This document shows positions 51,411-60,305 of a stretch of DNA of 64,000 nt, piece by piece. Made by a program: the position numbers and the translations under genes. The stretch is from DAOSXA01 sp964526835. GTDB taxonomy: Bacteria; Zixibacteria; MSB-5A5; GN15; FEB-12. A model generated the notes under the pieces. That model was given only the letters and a program-made list of their open reading frames with translations, had not been told where the DNA came from and did not search any database. Each line of letters starts with the position of its first letter. The first letter of the stretch is position 1. The DNA lies in the NCBI GenBank assembly GCA_964526835.1, contig CAZGMK010000008.1, positions 62,001-126,000 of the forward strand, written 5' to 3'.

Positions 51411-54400
51411 CTACCGGAAGTCCCGGCTCTTCAGTTTCACCGGACGGTCGCCGATGGTCAGCGGGGCGAAGTAATGGCCGATGACATTGACCACGCCGTC
51501 CTTCTTCTCCAGAACCCCCTTTACAATCAAAGCATCGTTGCGGACCAGAACCTTGCGGAATCGCTCTAACATCCGGGGCTTGACCACGATGTTGGCGAAC
51601 CCGGTCTCATCCTCAAGGGTGATGAACATAAATCCCTTTGCGGTCATCGGACGCTGACGTATCACCACCGCCCCGGCTGTAGTGACCACGCGGTTGTTGG
51701 GATGGTCCTTCAGTTGAATCGCTGAAGCTATCCCGAGGCGGTTCAGTTCGTCACGTACCAGGGTCATGACATGCGGTTTGGTCGACAGGTCCAGGCCTTT
51801 GAAATCGCTGACCATCGACTCGATCTTGTCCATCGGCCCAAGCAGGGTGCTGCCCCGGTCTTCACAGCGCAGGCGAAGTTCGGTATCCCGCTTATGCACC
51901 AGCGCCAGCACCTGCCAGAGCGCCTGGCGACGGTTCAGCCCGAATCCGCGAAAGGCCCCGACAGTGGCCAACTGTTCCAGTCCGGCCTGTGGCAAGCCTG
52001 TCCGAAACACAAAATCCTCGACCGACTCGAAAGGCTTCTGTCGCCGCTTTGCTTCGATCCTGCCTTTGGCGTCCTCGCCCAACCCCTTGACCATGCGGAA
52101 GCCCAGGCGTACCGAGTCGCCCTCGACGGTGCAATCCCACTGGCTGATCGCGACATCAACATCAAGGAACTCGATTCCCCGGCGCTGACCCTCGTAGACG
52201 ACAGTCGACGGCGAGTAGAAGCCCATGGGTTGGGCATTCAGAAGCGAGCAGTAGAACTCCTGCGGGTAGTAGACCTTGAGCCAGGCCGAGACATAGACCA
52301 GCAGCGCAAATGAGGCGGCGTGCGATTCGGCGAATCCGAAATCGGCGAAAGCGGATAACTGGTCGAAGATCTTCAAAGCGGCCTCGTGCTCGATGCCGTT
52401 GCGTTTCATGCCGTCGATCAGGCGCTGAGCGAGCCGCTGCATTTTTTCGTGGGAGCGTTTGTGACCCATGGCGCGGCGCAGTTCATCGGCCTCGCTCGGT
52501 GTGAACCCGGCCGCCTCGATCGCCACCCGCATGCCCTGCTCCTGGAACAAGGGAACGCCGAGAGTCCGTTCGAGAATCGGTTTCAGGATCGGGTGAGGGT
52601 AGGTGACGGGCTCCTCGCCGTTACGACGGCGCAGGTACGGGTGCACCATATCGCCCTGGATCGGGCCGGGACGAATCAGCGCCACCTCGACCACCAGATC
52701 GTAAAACCTGCGCGGTTTGTGACGCGGCAGGGCGTTCATCTGGGCGCGCGACTCAATCTGAAAGACACCGACAGTATCGGCCCGGCAGATCAGGTCGTAA
52801 ACCTTCGGGTCGTCGTGCGGCAGACGGGCCATATCGATCTTCTCGCCGCGATTTTCCTCGATGAGCTTGAAAGCGATATCCAGGAGCGAGAGCATTCCGA
52901 GGGCCAGCAGGTCGATCTTGACAAACCGCACCTCCTCGGCATCGTCCTTGTCCCACTGGATAACCGAACGCTCGGCCATGGTGGCATTCTCGATCGGGAC
53001 CACCTGCGACAGCGGCGCCTCGGTGATGACCATGCCACCGACATGGATTCCCAGGTGGCGCGGGAACCCATTGATCTGCAGGCAGAGTTCGATCAGCAGG
53101 GCGACTCGCCGATCGTGACGGTTGAACCCGGCTTCGACGACGCGGTCCTCTATTTCGTCACCGCGCGAAAAATGGTCCAGGAGTTTGGCCAGTTTGTCGA
53201 CCTCATCGAGCGAGAAGCCGAGTGCCTTGCCGGCATCGCGCACGGCCGATCGTCCGCGGTAGGTGATCACCTCGCAAACCATGGCGGCGTGTTCGCGGCC
53301 GTACTTGTTGTAGACATACTGGATAGCTTCCTCGCGACGATTGTTGGCCAGATCGATGTCGATATCTGGCGGCTCGGTTCGTTCTTCGGAGACAAAACGC
53401 TCGAACAGCAGGCCGAGGCTGACCGGGTCGACTGCGGTTATCTCGAGGCAGTAGCAGACCGCCGAGTTGGCCGCCGAGCCGCGCCCCTGGCAGAGGATGT
53501 CGTTGTCCTTGCAAAAGCGGGCGATGTCCCAGACAATCAGGAAGTACCCGGCCAGGCGGAGCTTCTCGATAATACGGAGTTCGTGTTCGAGCTGGTTGAT
53601 GACTTTCGTCGAGAGTAAGTCGTAGCGGCGTCCCGCTCCGTGGTAGACAAGCTTGCGCAGGTAACTGTCGGTAGTTTCGCCCTCGGGGACGGGGAAATCG
53701 GGCAGACTGGTGTTGAGCTGGTTGATCCGGAACTCGCAACGTTCAGCAATGGCCCGGGTATTGGCGATAGCTTCGGGGTAACGAGCGAAACGAGCGGCCA
53801 TTTCATCGGGCGGCTTCAGGAAACGTTCGGCGTTGGGGTAGAGCAGGCCGTTGGCTTTGTCGAGGGTAGTGTGGTTCCTGATACAGGTGAGGATATCCTG
53901 CAGACGACGGTCGTCGGGAGTGAGGTAATGGACATTGTTGGTGGCGGCTATGCCTGTATTCAGCCTGCGGCCCAGACGAGTCAGTTCCTCGCACAGATAT
54001 TCATGGACCGGAAGACAGTGGCGCTGCAACTCCAGGTAGAAATTATCCGGTCCGAAGAGCTCGCGAAACTGTGAGGCCAGGTCCTCAGCACGGCGGTGGT
54101 CCCGGTGTATCAGCGCCGACGGGATCGCGCCGAGGTTACACCCCGACAGCGCGATCAGGCCGCCGGCGAATTGCTGAAGCATCTCGCGCGATACCCGGGC
54201 CTCGCCTTTGGGATGATTCAACCCGGCCTTGCTCAGCATCTGCGAGAGGTTGGCGTAGCCTTGTCGACCGGTGGCCAGGAGGGTCAGGTGGCTCTGGTCG
54301 TCAAGGGTTACCTCGGAGCCGATGATCGGCTTGAGGCCGTGCTCCTCGGCGGCTTTGGCAAAACGGATGACACCATACAGGCCGTTGTGGTCGGTCAGGG

Positions 54401-54512
54401 CCAGGGAATCGTAGCCGAGTTCGGCGGCATGGCGGGCCAGGTCCTCGGGGTGGACGGCGCCGTCGAGGAAAGAGAAGTTGGAGTGGGCATGCAGTTCAGT
54501 GTAGGGTGACAT
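51411..54512 (-). CDS. dnaE2: Error-prone DNA polymerase III alpha subunit (DnaE2/ImuC)
   Basis: A C-family polymerase of 1033 residues used in SOS translesion synthesis with ImuA and ImuB. The N-terminus is a PHP domain (YTELHAHSNFSFLDGAVHPEDLARHA, given in parts; about residues 3-28), and the palm has PPDIDIDLANNRREE, with the catalytic Asp pair (about 395). The fingers region contains RPGPIQGDMVHPY (about 620). The C-terminal OB fold (about 950-1020) has TAGAVVIRQRPMTAKG. The length is shorter than replicative DnaE (about 1150 or more), as is usual for DnaE2. It is separated from imuB by 87 bases that hold a short palindrome. Confidence 0.95.
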   Translation of the reverse strand: MSPYTELHAHSNFSFLDGAVHPEDLARHAAELGYDSLALTDHNGLYGVIRFAKAAEEHGLKPIIGSEVTLDDQSHLTLLATGRQGYANLSQMLSKAGLNHPKGEARVSREMLQQFAGGLIALSGCNLGAIPSALIHRDHRRAEDLASQFRELFGPDNFYLELQRHCLPVHEYLCEELTRLGRRLNTGIAATNNVHYLTPDDRRLQDILTCIRNHTTLDKANGLLYPNAERFLKPPDEMAARFARYPEAIANTRAIAERCEFRINQLNTSLPDFPVPEGETTDSYLRKLVYHGAGRRYDLLSTKVINQLEHELRIIEKLRLAGYFLIVWDIARFCKDNDILCQGRGSAANSAVCYCLEITAVDPVSLGLLFERFVSEERTEPPDIDIDLANNRREEAIQYVYNKYGREHAAMVCEVITYRGRSAVRDAGKALGFSLDEVDKLAKLLDHFSRGDEIEDRVVEAGFNRHDRRVALLIELCLQINGFPRHLGIHVGGMVITEAPLSQVVPIENATMAERSVIQWDKDDAEEVRFVKIDLLALGMLSLLDIAFKLIEENRGEKIDMARLPHDDPKVYDLICRADTVGVFQIESRAQMNALPRHKPRRFYDLVVEVALIRPGPIQGDMVHPYLRRRNGEEPVTYPHPILKPILERTLGVPLFQEQGMRVAIEAAGFTPSEADELRRAMGHKRSHEKMQRLAQRLIDGMKRNGIEHEAALKIFDQLSAFADFGFAESHAASFALLVYVSAWLKVYYPQEFYCSLLNAQPMGFYSPSTVVYEGQRRGIEFLDVDVAISQWDCTVEGDSVRLGFRMVKGLGEDAKGRIEAKRRQKPFESVEDFVFRTGLPQAGLEQLATVGAFRGFGLNRRQALWQVLALVHKRDTELRLRCEDRGSTLLGPMDKIESMVSDFKGLDLSTKPHVMTLVRDELNRLGIASAIQLKDHPNNRVVTTAGAVVIRQRPMTAKGFMFITLEDETGFANIVVKPRMLERFRKVLVRNDALIVKGVLEKKDGVVNVIGHYFAPLTIGDRPVKLKSRDFR

Positions 54513-54545
54513 GGGGATATTGGTTCAGGGTTTGCGGCGTGGAAC

Positions 54546-54565
54546 GGGCGAAAGATTTTTCGCCC
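54546..54565. repeat. Palindromic repeat between imuB and dnaE2
   Basis: GGGCGAAA (54546-54553) pairs with TTTCGCCC (54558-54565). It reads GTAGGGGCGAAAAATC on the minus strand. A further perfect palindrome GGTGCATGCACC lies at 54585-54596. Only one copy was found in the window. Confidence 0.5.
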
Positions 54566-54599
54566 CTACGGGTGCAAATTGACTGGTGCATGCACCCAT

Positions 54600-56111
54600 T
54601 CAGTCAAATACCCCCTGTAAAAACCAGCGATCGTTCAGGCTGTCGAAAAAGAATAAAAAACGCCGCCGATCGTCGGTCTGGAGTTGGTAATACTGACGAT
54701 CGAAGTCCTTCTGCCACCACCCGCCCGAAAGACGCCAGGGGCCATCGTGATGATCCACCCGGTACTGCCCGCGCCTGGTCTTGAAACTGCTCGGACAGCC
54801 GTCTTCGAACTCAATCTGTACCGCCACCGGACGCGGCAAAAGACGCAAGCCGTCGGTGGGATAAAGAGGTGTGTTGAAAACCAATCCATCGGGAGCTGGA
54901 GAGTGTTTTTGTTTGTCCGGAGCCATTGGCAATTCAAAACTCTGCTCCGGCAGGAAAGCGGAGTTGAGGTTGATCTTGTGTATTTGGTGATCCTTGAGAA
55001 AACGGTTCAGTTCCGGGTCATTACGTTTATCATGGTGACCTTTTCCGGTATTCTGACCGAGCGAGACCTGGTGGGTCGGCAGCAATGCGACCGCTCCCTG
55101 TTCGATGTCAACTCGCAGTCCCATGACAGCATCGCGGGCAGGGTTGTTCTGCAGTTGATGGACAAGTTGACGTCCGAACCGAGCCGCCGCCAAAGTAGGG
55201 TTCTGCACTGACGGGGTCAGGGTGGTGCGGCTTTTATCTTCATGAGTGAGAGTGAGGATGATTCGCGTACAACCCAGTCCCAACTCGGTCAGACGATGCA
55301 ATAGCGGGGCGATCAGCCGCTCGAAATGTTTCAGGATGGCATCGCTTCTGAGGATTCGATAAGTCAGAAAGACTTCGTTGAACAGGCCTTCTTTCGGCCA
55401 GTTGCGCACCAGCCGGGAATTGTCCTTCCCTCGGCAGTAATCGGCCAGGGCGGCTCCCTCGACGCCGAAACGTTCGGTGACTTCGTTAGCCGGGAATATG
55501 GCCAGTTGCCCAATAGTCTTCAGACCCAGGTCGTCGAGACGTCCCTGCGTGTCTTCAGATGGATTCAGCAGGGCGATGTCGAGTTTGCGTACGAACGCGG
55601 CCTCATCGCCGTCGGCAACGATACAGTAAGAGTCATTCCCGGCCGATCGCGCCGTTACCCGCGCGACAAACTTATTGGCGGCCATGCCCACCCGAACCGG
55701 GTATCCCAACGCCGCCAGGGCGACAATGATCTTGCGGGCCAGGCGCTTTTCGCTTTTGTGAAGACGGATCAGCCCCGAGGTCTCCATGAAGTATACCCCG
55801 GGTTTATCAGTCTCGATCAGCGGTCCAATGGTTTGCAGGGTGTGCTGGATTTTGGCGGCGGCTTTATTCTCATCTGTTCGATCGCGGGACAGCACGATCA
55901 GTTCCGGGCAGATAACATGCGCCTGGGTGGCGGTAAGCCCCGGACGGACATCATATTCAGCGGCGCGGTTGTTACAGATTACGATCGGGGTGGTCGGAGA
56001 ATCATCCTCGGTAATGGCCGCTGGTCGGTTGGCCAGAGCCGGATCGCGACGGCAGGCCAGGGCCAGCGGAAAATCCGGGATAAGGATACAGGCCAGACGT
56101 TCGGATTTCAT
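54600..56111 (-). CDS. imuB: ImuB, catalytically degenerate Y-family polymerase
   Basis: A 503-residue protein of the Y-family polymerase fold that acts as hub, binding the beta clamp and DnaE2, in SOS mutagenesis. The palm region has CILIPDFPLALACRRDP (about 7-23) and YFMETSGLIRLHKSE (about 119-133). The second acidic pair expected in active polymerases is replaced by Met-Glu, which is typical of ImuB. The start was set at 56111 because GGAGG lies eight bases before it and the ATG overlaps the imuA stop (ATGA); an 11-residue upstream extension is unlikely. The C-terminal half is less conserved. Confidence 0.92.
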   Translation of the reverse strand: MKSERLACILIPDFPLALACRRDPALANRPAAITEDDSPTTPIVICNNRAAEYDVRPGLTATQAHVICPELIVLSRDRTDENKAAAKIQHTLQTIGPLIETDKPGVYFMETSGLIRLHKSEKRLARKIIVALAALGYPVRVGMAANKFVARVTARSAGNDSYCIVADGDEAAFVRKLDIALLNPSEDTQGRLDDLGLKTIGQLAIFPANEVTERFGVEGAALADYCRGKDNSRLVRNWPKEGLFNEVFLTYRILRSDAILKHFERLIAPLLHRLTELGLGCTRIILTLTHEDKSRTTLTPSVQNPTLAAARFGRQLVHQLQNNPARDAVMGLRVDIEQGAVALLPTHQVSLGQNTGKGHHDKRNDPELNRFLKDHQIHKINLNSAFLPEQSFELPMAPDKQKHSPAPDGLVFNTPLYPTDGLRLLPRPVAVQIEFEDGCPSSFKTRRGQYRVDHHDGPWRLSGGWWQKDFDRQYYQLQTDDRRRFLFFFDSLNDRWFLQGVFD

Positions 56112-56770
56112 AGTGCCACCTCCTTTTTGATTCCCTCCCGGCAAAGACGGCTTTTGGCGACGGACAGAGTGATCCGTCGTTCGGCGATACGCTCAACCTC
56201 GAAACGCAGTGAGACGGTACTGGGTGTAATCAGTTTTCGGCTGTGATCGGAGTCGGTCAGGAAAATGACTATAGCCCGGCTGCGGGCGGTTTGTTGACGC
56301 AAACGATGCAGCAGGGTCGAGGATAGGGGAGGGCCGGTTTTGGTCCCGACCAGGTCAAGAACCGCCCCCCGCACCAGATGACGCGACAGCAGCAACTCGA
56401 CTGTGCGCAGCCCGGCGGAAACATTGGACGGACGAATCACCCACAGGTTCTCGATATCGACTCCGGCGGTGACGGCGGCGGCGGGGAAGAAGGTTTGGGA
56501 AAAGTCTGCGTATACGGCGGTCCTGTCATTGATCAGCCCGGCCAGCAGCTTAAGGGTTAGCGAAGTCTTGCCCGAGGAAAGACCGCCGGTGACCTCAATC
56601 AGTTGTCCCCAGGGGATACCACCGTCACTGAACAGGTTGTCCAGCGATGGAAGCCCGCTGCGAAAGACATGCTGTTCCCAATCGGCTGCCGCCGAGGCCT
56701 CCGGAAACTTACGTCGCAGAATTTCCCGGAGTTGCTGCGGATCGGGTCTGTTGATATCGGTCGCCGACAT
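56108..56770 (-). CDS. imuA: ImuA, RecA-like accessory protein
   Basis: A 220-residue RecA-type ATPase relative (also called SulA-like) that works with ImuB and DnaE2. It has a P-loop VTGGLSSGKTSLTLKLLAG (about 63-81, given in parts) and the RecA-like GAVLDLVG strand (about 141). ATG 56770 is used, because an upstream frame to 56836 runs into the promoter. It overlaps imuB by 4 bases. The operon order imuA-imuB-dnaE2 is a widespread SOS cassette. Confidence 0.9.
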   Translation of the reverse strand: MSATDINRPDPQQLREILRRKFPEASAAADWEQHVFRSGLPSLDNLFSDGGIPWGQLIEVTGGLSSGKTSLTLKLLAGLINDRTAVYADFSQTFFPAAAVTAGVDIENLWVIRPSNVSAGLRTVELLLSRHLVRGAVLDLVGTKTGPPLSSTLLHRLRQQTARSRAIVIFLTDSDHSRKLITPSTVSLRFEVERIAERRITLSVAKSRLCREGIKKEVAL

Positions 56771-56815
56771 GGTTTTTCTCTTTCGCCTTTCATCTTTATC
56801 GGCTACTACTGCCCA

Positions 56816-56855
56816 TATGTACACTATATTATACATAGCATTCCGTAATTGTCAA
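56816..56855 (-). promoter_or_regulatory. Strong promoter and overlapping dyad (candidate LexA operator) of the imu operon
   Basis: On the minus strand, TTGACA (56850-56855), a 16-base spacer, and TATAAT (56828-56833): both hexamers are perfect. A 22-bp dyad TATGTA-N10-TACATA (56816-56837) overlaps the -10. A repressor bound here would block the promoter. LexA motifs differ between phyla, so LexA is an inference from the SOS operon context. Confidence 0.7.
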
Positions 56856-56916
56856 TCACCTGCGCAGATAATGTGACACCCGCGATATAGCAGCTAAGAC
56901 CAAGCCGAATAATGAC

Positions 56917-56945
56917 TTGACAACACGAACGGAATGGAGGATATT
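56917..56945 (+). promoter_or_regulatory. Candidate promoter for the beta-helix gene
   Basis: TTGACA at 56917-56922, 17-base spacer, GATATT at 56940-56945 (four of six). It would leave about 120 bases of leader before the ATG. Confidence 0.45.
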
Positions 56946-57071
56946 GACAATAGTCTGACGGGTAGTCCAAAAAGACGAATAAGATCAAACCAGGAAGTAC
57001 TTCTCAATCAGCGAAGTCGCCTTCCTGCCTGTCGAGAATAAGTACAGACCAAATCCTTCGGAGTAACCGCC

Positions 57072-58499
57072 ATGAGAAATCACCTGTTATCAGCCGCATT
57101 ACTGGGGTTGATCACAATCGCAGCTGCGATTCTGGCCAGCCCGATCGGTGCGAGCACAATCCACGTGCCCGCGGATTATCCCACGATTCAAGCTGCCATC
57201 AACAGCAGCAGCAGTGGCGATACTATTCTTGTCGGGCCCGGAACCTACTACGAGTCTCTTGACTATCACGGCCGCGACATAGTTGTGCAGTCTACTAACG
57301 GCCCGCTGGAGACCACCATCACCAATGACCCCGATCAGACCCTGGTACTGTTCGATGAAGGTGAGACCGTGGCGGCCGTCCTTGAAGGATTCCGTCTGGA
57401 AGGCGGCTGGATAGGAATTCGCTTCGAAAACAGCGCCGCGACCATCCGTCACAACATCCTGTCGAACCAGAATGTCAACAACTGGGCGGCGATATCGCTG
57501 TCCGGGCCGGGCTATCCCATATATGCCACTCCCGGTCCATGCCCGGCCGTCATCGAGAACAACACTATTTTGGGCAGCGCCAACGGCGGCCTGTCGACTT
57601 TCTCCTCGGTCGCCCCGACGATCAAGAACAACATTTTCGCCTTCAACAGCCACTATGGTATGCACAAGGAGGGCATTCAGACTCCGGTGGCGTATCCCAA
57701 TCTCTCTTACAACTGTGTCTACGGAAACCCCATTTCTTATTACGAACTGCCCGATCATGGGATCGGCTCCTTCGAACTGGACCCGATGCTCAACGGCAAT
57801 CAGACTCTTCAGGAGGGCTCGCCCTGTATCGACGCAGGCGATCCCGATCCGGCCCATAATGACCCTGACGGTACCCGCAATGATATCGGTGCTGTCCCGC
57901 TGGGTGCCCTCGTGGTTGAAGACGTAGCCATCGAGCCGGATACTCTCCTGGCAGTCGAGGCGCAGGCAGTCGACCCCGATCCGGTCGTAATATATCTGGG
58001 CGGATTCGACGAGGGATACGAGGCATCCGAGGTTGATGAAGCTACCTTCGTGGTCAACGATTCACTTCTACCGCTGACCATGGGAGTATTGGCGTCGCAC
58101 CCGGATTGGCCCGGGCCGGTCTGGCGGATCGAGATTGATCGTCCCGACTTCATTCTCAGCTATCCACTCTGGTGGGACGCCTCCCAGCGCCTGTTCTCAC
58201 TGGCCGGCGCCTATAATGATGGCCAACCGTTTGTCTTCTCGGGCTCGTTTGCCGCCCTCGGTCATGTCGCTGGTGACCTGACCAGTGACGGCTCGCTCGA
58301 CATCTCCGATCTGATCCGGATGGTCGAGTACCAGTTCATGGGCGGACCGGCGCCACATCCCGCGCTGGTCGCCGACCTGAATGGCGATTGCTCCGTCGCC
58401 GACGTATCAGATCTGGTTCACCTGGTTAACTACATGTTCCATTTCGGGGCGGCCCCGCGGCCCTGCATCGATCAGCCGCTATCTCCGGCGGGCCCGTAA
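57072..58499 (+). CDS. Secreted right-handed beta-helix protein with dockerin-type repeats
   Basis: A 475-residue exported protein. A signal peptide (residues 1-28, LGLITIAAAILASPIGA) is followed by a parallel beta-helix (about 29-270) of the DUF1565/pectate-lyase-like kind, with TIHVPADYPTIQAAINSSSSGDTI and repeating asparagine turns (IRHNIL, IENNTIL, IKNNIF). A beta-sandwich region spans about 280-400. The C-terminal dockerin-type pair of calcium loops (GDLTSDGSLDISDLIRMVEY, DLNGDCSVADVSDLVHLVNY) ends the protein. No cohesin gene is visible, so the repeat pair may be a surface-localising or stabilising domain. A terminator follows. Confidence 0.85.
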   Translation: MRNHLLSAALLGLITIAAAILASPIGASTIHVPADYPTIQAAINSSSSGDTILVGPGTYYESLDYHGRDIVVQSTNGPLETTITNDPDQTLVLFDEGETVAAVLEGFRLEGGWIGIRFENSAATIRHNILSNQNVNNWAAISLSGPGYPIYATPGPCPAVIENNTILGSANGGLSTFSSVAPTIKNNIFAFNSHYGMHKEGIQTPVAYPNLSYNCVYGNPISYYELPDHGIGSFELDPMLNGNQTLQEGSPCIDAGDPDPAHNDPDGTRNDIGAVPLGALVVEDVAIEPDTLLAVEAQAVDPDPVVIYLGGFDEGYEASEVDEATFVVNDSLLPLTMGVLASHPDWPGPVWRIEIDRPDFILSYPLWWDASQRLFSLAGAYNDGQPFVFSGSFAALGHVAGDLTSDGSLDISDLIRMVEYQFMGGPAPHPALVADLNGDCSVADVSDLVHLVNYMFHFGAAPRPCIDQPLSPAGP

Positions 58500-58517
58500 G
58501 CTAACCACCAGATCCGT

Positions 58518-58546
58518 AAGGCGGTCGTCTTTGCGACCGCCTTTTT
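58518..58546 (+). terminator. Rho-independent terminator after the beta-helix gene
   Basis: Stem AAGGCGGTCG / CGACCGCCTT (58518-58527 and 58534-58543), loop TCTTTG, followed by T residues. Confidence 0.9.
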
Positions 58547-58625
58547 GTTGCGATACCCACGGGCGCAGTATATGTTCTGCTTGTGCTTGGGGGGACATGG
58601 TACAACAGTTACGGATGGCAACACG

Positions 58626-59423
58626 ATGTCCCTTTGGTACACGATTCTGACGGTACTGATTGTGGTTCTCTGCGGCTCAACCCCCATATCAGGGGAGACT
58701 GCGATCACCCTCGACCATGTCAACGGCAGTTACTCACCCGGGACAATCACTACCCAGGGTCCGGTCACATTCTACCTTCGGATGACCAATATCAACGACT
58801 GGCAGGCGGAGGTCCGGGGAGCCACCAACGGATTTCGCATCTACTCGCTCAACAACGGCCGCTGGTCGCCGCCGGTGGGGTTCGAAGTAATCGACATGTC
58901 GTATTACTTCGACCTGATCAACAGGATCGACTACTACAGCGCCGACGGCGCCGGGATCGACACTATAGCTCTGGCCCTGGTCCGCGCTACCGGACCGGGA
59001 TTGCCGTACGGCTTCGACAGTGTGACCCACGGTATTACCATCAGCGTCGACCCGGCCTACGAGGGCCGGACTATCTGCCTGGATTCGACCACCTACAACT
59101 TCCCCAACGGCATGTGGCTCTGGAACTACGGGGCCGAATACGGCTCCCTGCGGCCGGAGTGGGGAGGGCCGTACTGCTTCACCGCCGACAACTCTTCCTG
59201 CTGCCGGGTCCGGGGCGATATCGATCATGATCCGGCGGGTGAGATCACGATCAACGACCTGGTTTGGCTGGTAGCCTACATGTTCCAGGCCGGCCCGGTG
59301 CCGGTGTGCTTCGAAGAGGGGAACATAGACGGCGACCCGGCCGGCGAGATCAGCATCAATGATCTCGTCTGGCTCGTCGGCTATATGTTTAACCAGGGTC
59401 CACCTCCGGTTGAGTGTCCTTAG
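58626..59423 (+). CDS. Secreted protein with C-terminal dockerin-type repeats
   Basis: A 265-residue exported protein. A signal peptide (MSLWYTILTVLIVVLCGSTPISG, residues 1-22) precedes a beta-rich domain (about 25-190, opening AITLDHVNGSYSPGTITTQ) of unknown family. The last 65 residues have two calcium-binding loops (GDIDHDPAGEITINDLVWLVAYMF and GNIDGDPAGEISINDLVWLVGYMF; these are near-identical). ATG 58626 is chosen because it begins the signal peptide. It lies directly after the beta-helix gene's terminator, so it is a separate unit. Confidence 0.82.
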   Translation: MSLWYTILTVLIVVLCGSTPISGETAITLDHVNGSYSPGTITTQGPVTFYLRMTNINDWQAEVRGATNGFRIYSLNNGRWSPPVGFEVIDMSYYFDLINRIDYYSADGAGIDTIALALVRATGPGLPYGFDSVTHGITISVDPAYEGRTICLDSTTYNFPNGMWLWNYGAEYGSLRPEWGGPYCFTADNSSCCRVRGDIDHDPAGEITINDLVWLVAYMFQAGPVPVCFEEGNIDGDPAGEISINDLVWLVGYMFNQGPPPVECP

Positions 59424-59509
59424 ATGCAGGGAGATGCCGGGTTCGTTGGCCCGCTTGATGGTTTTCGGAGCCCTACCTGCGGAGCTGCCTGGAACTCGCT
59501 AAAGAACCA

Positions 59510-59650
59510 GTAGCCCACCCGTCCTCGGGTGGAGAAGTCCGGGTACGAACCAATGGCATGACCGGTAAAGCCGTCCTCGAGTGGAAACGACGGTGTTGAA
59601 TTGCAGGCGTGCGTTTACGCATTACCCCACCACAGGAGCGGTGGGCTACC
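59510..59650. repeat. Inverted repeat pair, second palindrome family
   Basis: Left copy GTAGCCCACCCG-TCCT-CGGGTGG (59510-59532), with stem CCACCCG/CGGGTGG. Right copy, reversed: CCCACC-ACAGGAGC-GGTGGGCTAC (59626-59649). The reverse complement of the right copy begins GTAGCCCACC, so the two are inverted copies about 90 bases apart. Confidence 0.6.
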
Positions 59651-59760
59651 GGGTGGATTGCCCCCAAGTCATCTCTGAGAGCGCGCGTCAATGTTTATTT
59701 TTGGTCATACGATATCCTTGACCTGTGATCATAGCAGGTATCGCCTGAGTCATCTCTTCG

Positions 59761-59841
59761 CCGTCATCTCCCGCGAAAGCGGGAGCCTGTGCCTTAACCC
59801 ATAGAACACACCCCAATGGACTCCCGACTGCGCGGGAAGAC
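59761..59841. mobile_element. Third copy of the GIY-YIG-type inverted palindrome pair
   Basis: Left palindrome CTCCCGC-GAAA-GCGGGAG (59768-59785) preceded by CCGTCAT. Right, degenerate copy ATGGACTCCCG...CGGGA (59816-59837) in the opposite orientation. No gene lies between. It matches the 50651 and 51161 elements. Confidence 0.5.
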
Positions 59842-59897
59842 TCCCGCAACGGAGGCGCTAACGCGTCGGTCAAGGACGCTCCGGTCGGGGCGCCTAA

Positions 59898-60179
59898 TTA
59901 CAGCAACTCCGAAAACTCATCGAAGGGAATCACCGGCCAGGTTTCGGTATCCAGAAGACCCCGCTTCGTGATTTCCGAGGCGATGCGAAAGGCAACCGTC
60001 TGATCCGGCGCGTCAAAGACCGCCAGGCAATCGTAGCGGCCGAGCGTCGCATAGATCCGGTCGACCTTGACCGCGTTCTGCGAAAAGACATCCAGTGATT
60101 CGTTGAGCTGGTTGGCCAGGTCGGCGTGGGCCTTCTTGGCCTCGGGGACGATGCTCATTGCCATGATAAAAGTGACCAT
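59898..60179 (-). CDS. GYD-domain protein
   Basis: A 93-residue alpha/beta protein of the GYD (Dabb-like, ferredoxin-like) superfamily, with LGRYDCLAVFDAPDQTVAFRIAS (about 46-68) and a WPVIPFDEF end. The function of the family is unknown; members are often small and dimeric. GAGGAGG lies upstream on the minus strand. It stands alone in this region and is convergent with neither neighbour. Confidence 0.8.
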   Translation of the reverse strand: MVTFIMAMSIVPEAKKAHADLANQLNESLDVFSQNAVKVDRIYATLGRYDCLAVFDAPDQTVAFRIASEITKRGLLDTETWPVIPFDEFSELL

Positions 60180-60305
60180 TACTCGATCCTCCTCGTGGTT
60201 ACTGATACCTCAGTATAAGCGATGACCGATGACGGGGCCATGCCAAAATCGTCTGGAGCAAACATCGCTTTCTCTGGTTGACAGCAGGGCGCAACAGCGT
60301 TTTGT

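Larger units (their letters stand above)
59424..59890. other. Repeat-rich gap
   Basis: About 470 bases with no convincing gene but several palindromic repeats, listed separately. CCGTC (59571-59575) and GACGG (59589-59593) form a further hairpin. Confidence 0.6.

Noticed and set aside
52386..53618. Long plus-strand reading frame (410 residues) inside dnaE2
   Set aside because: It is the shadow of the minus-strand polymerase gene; the protein has no recognisable motifs.
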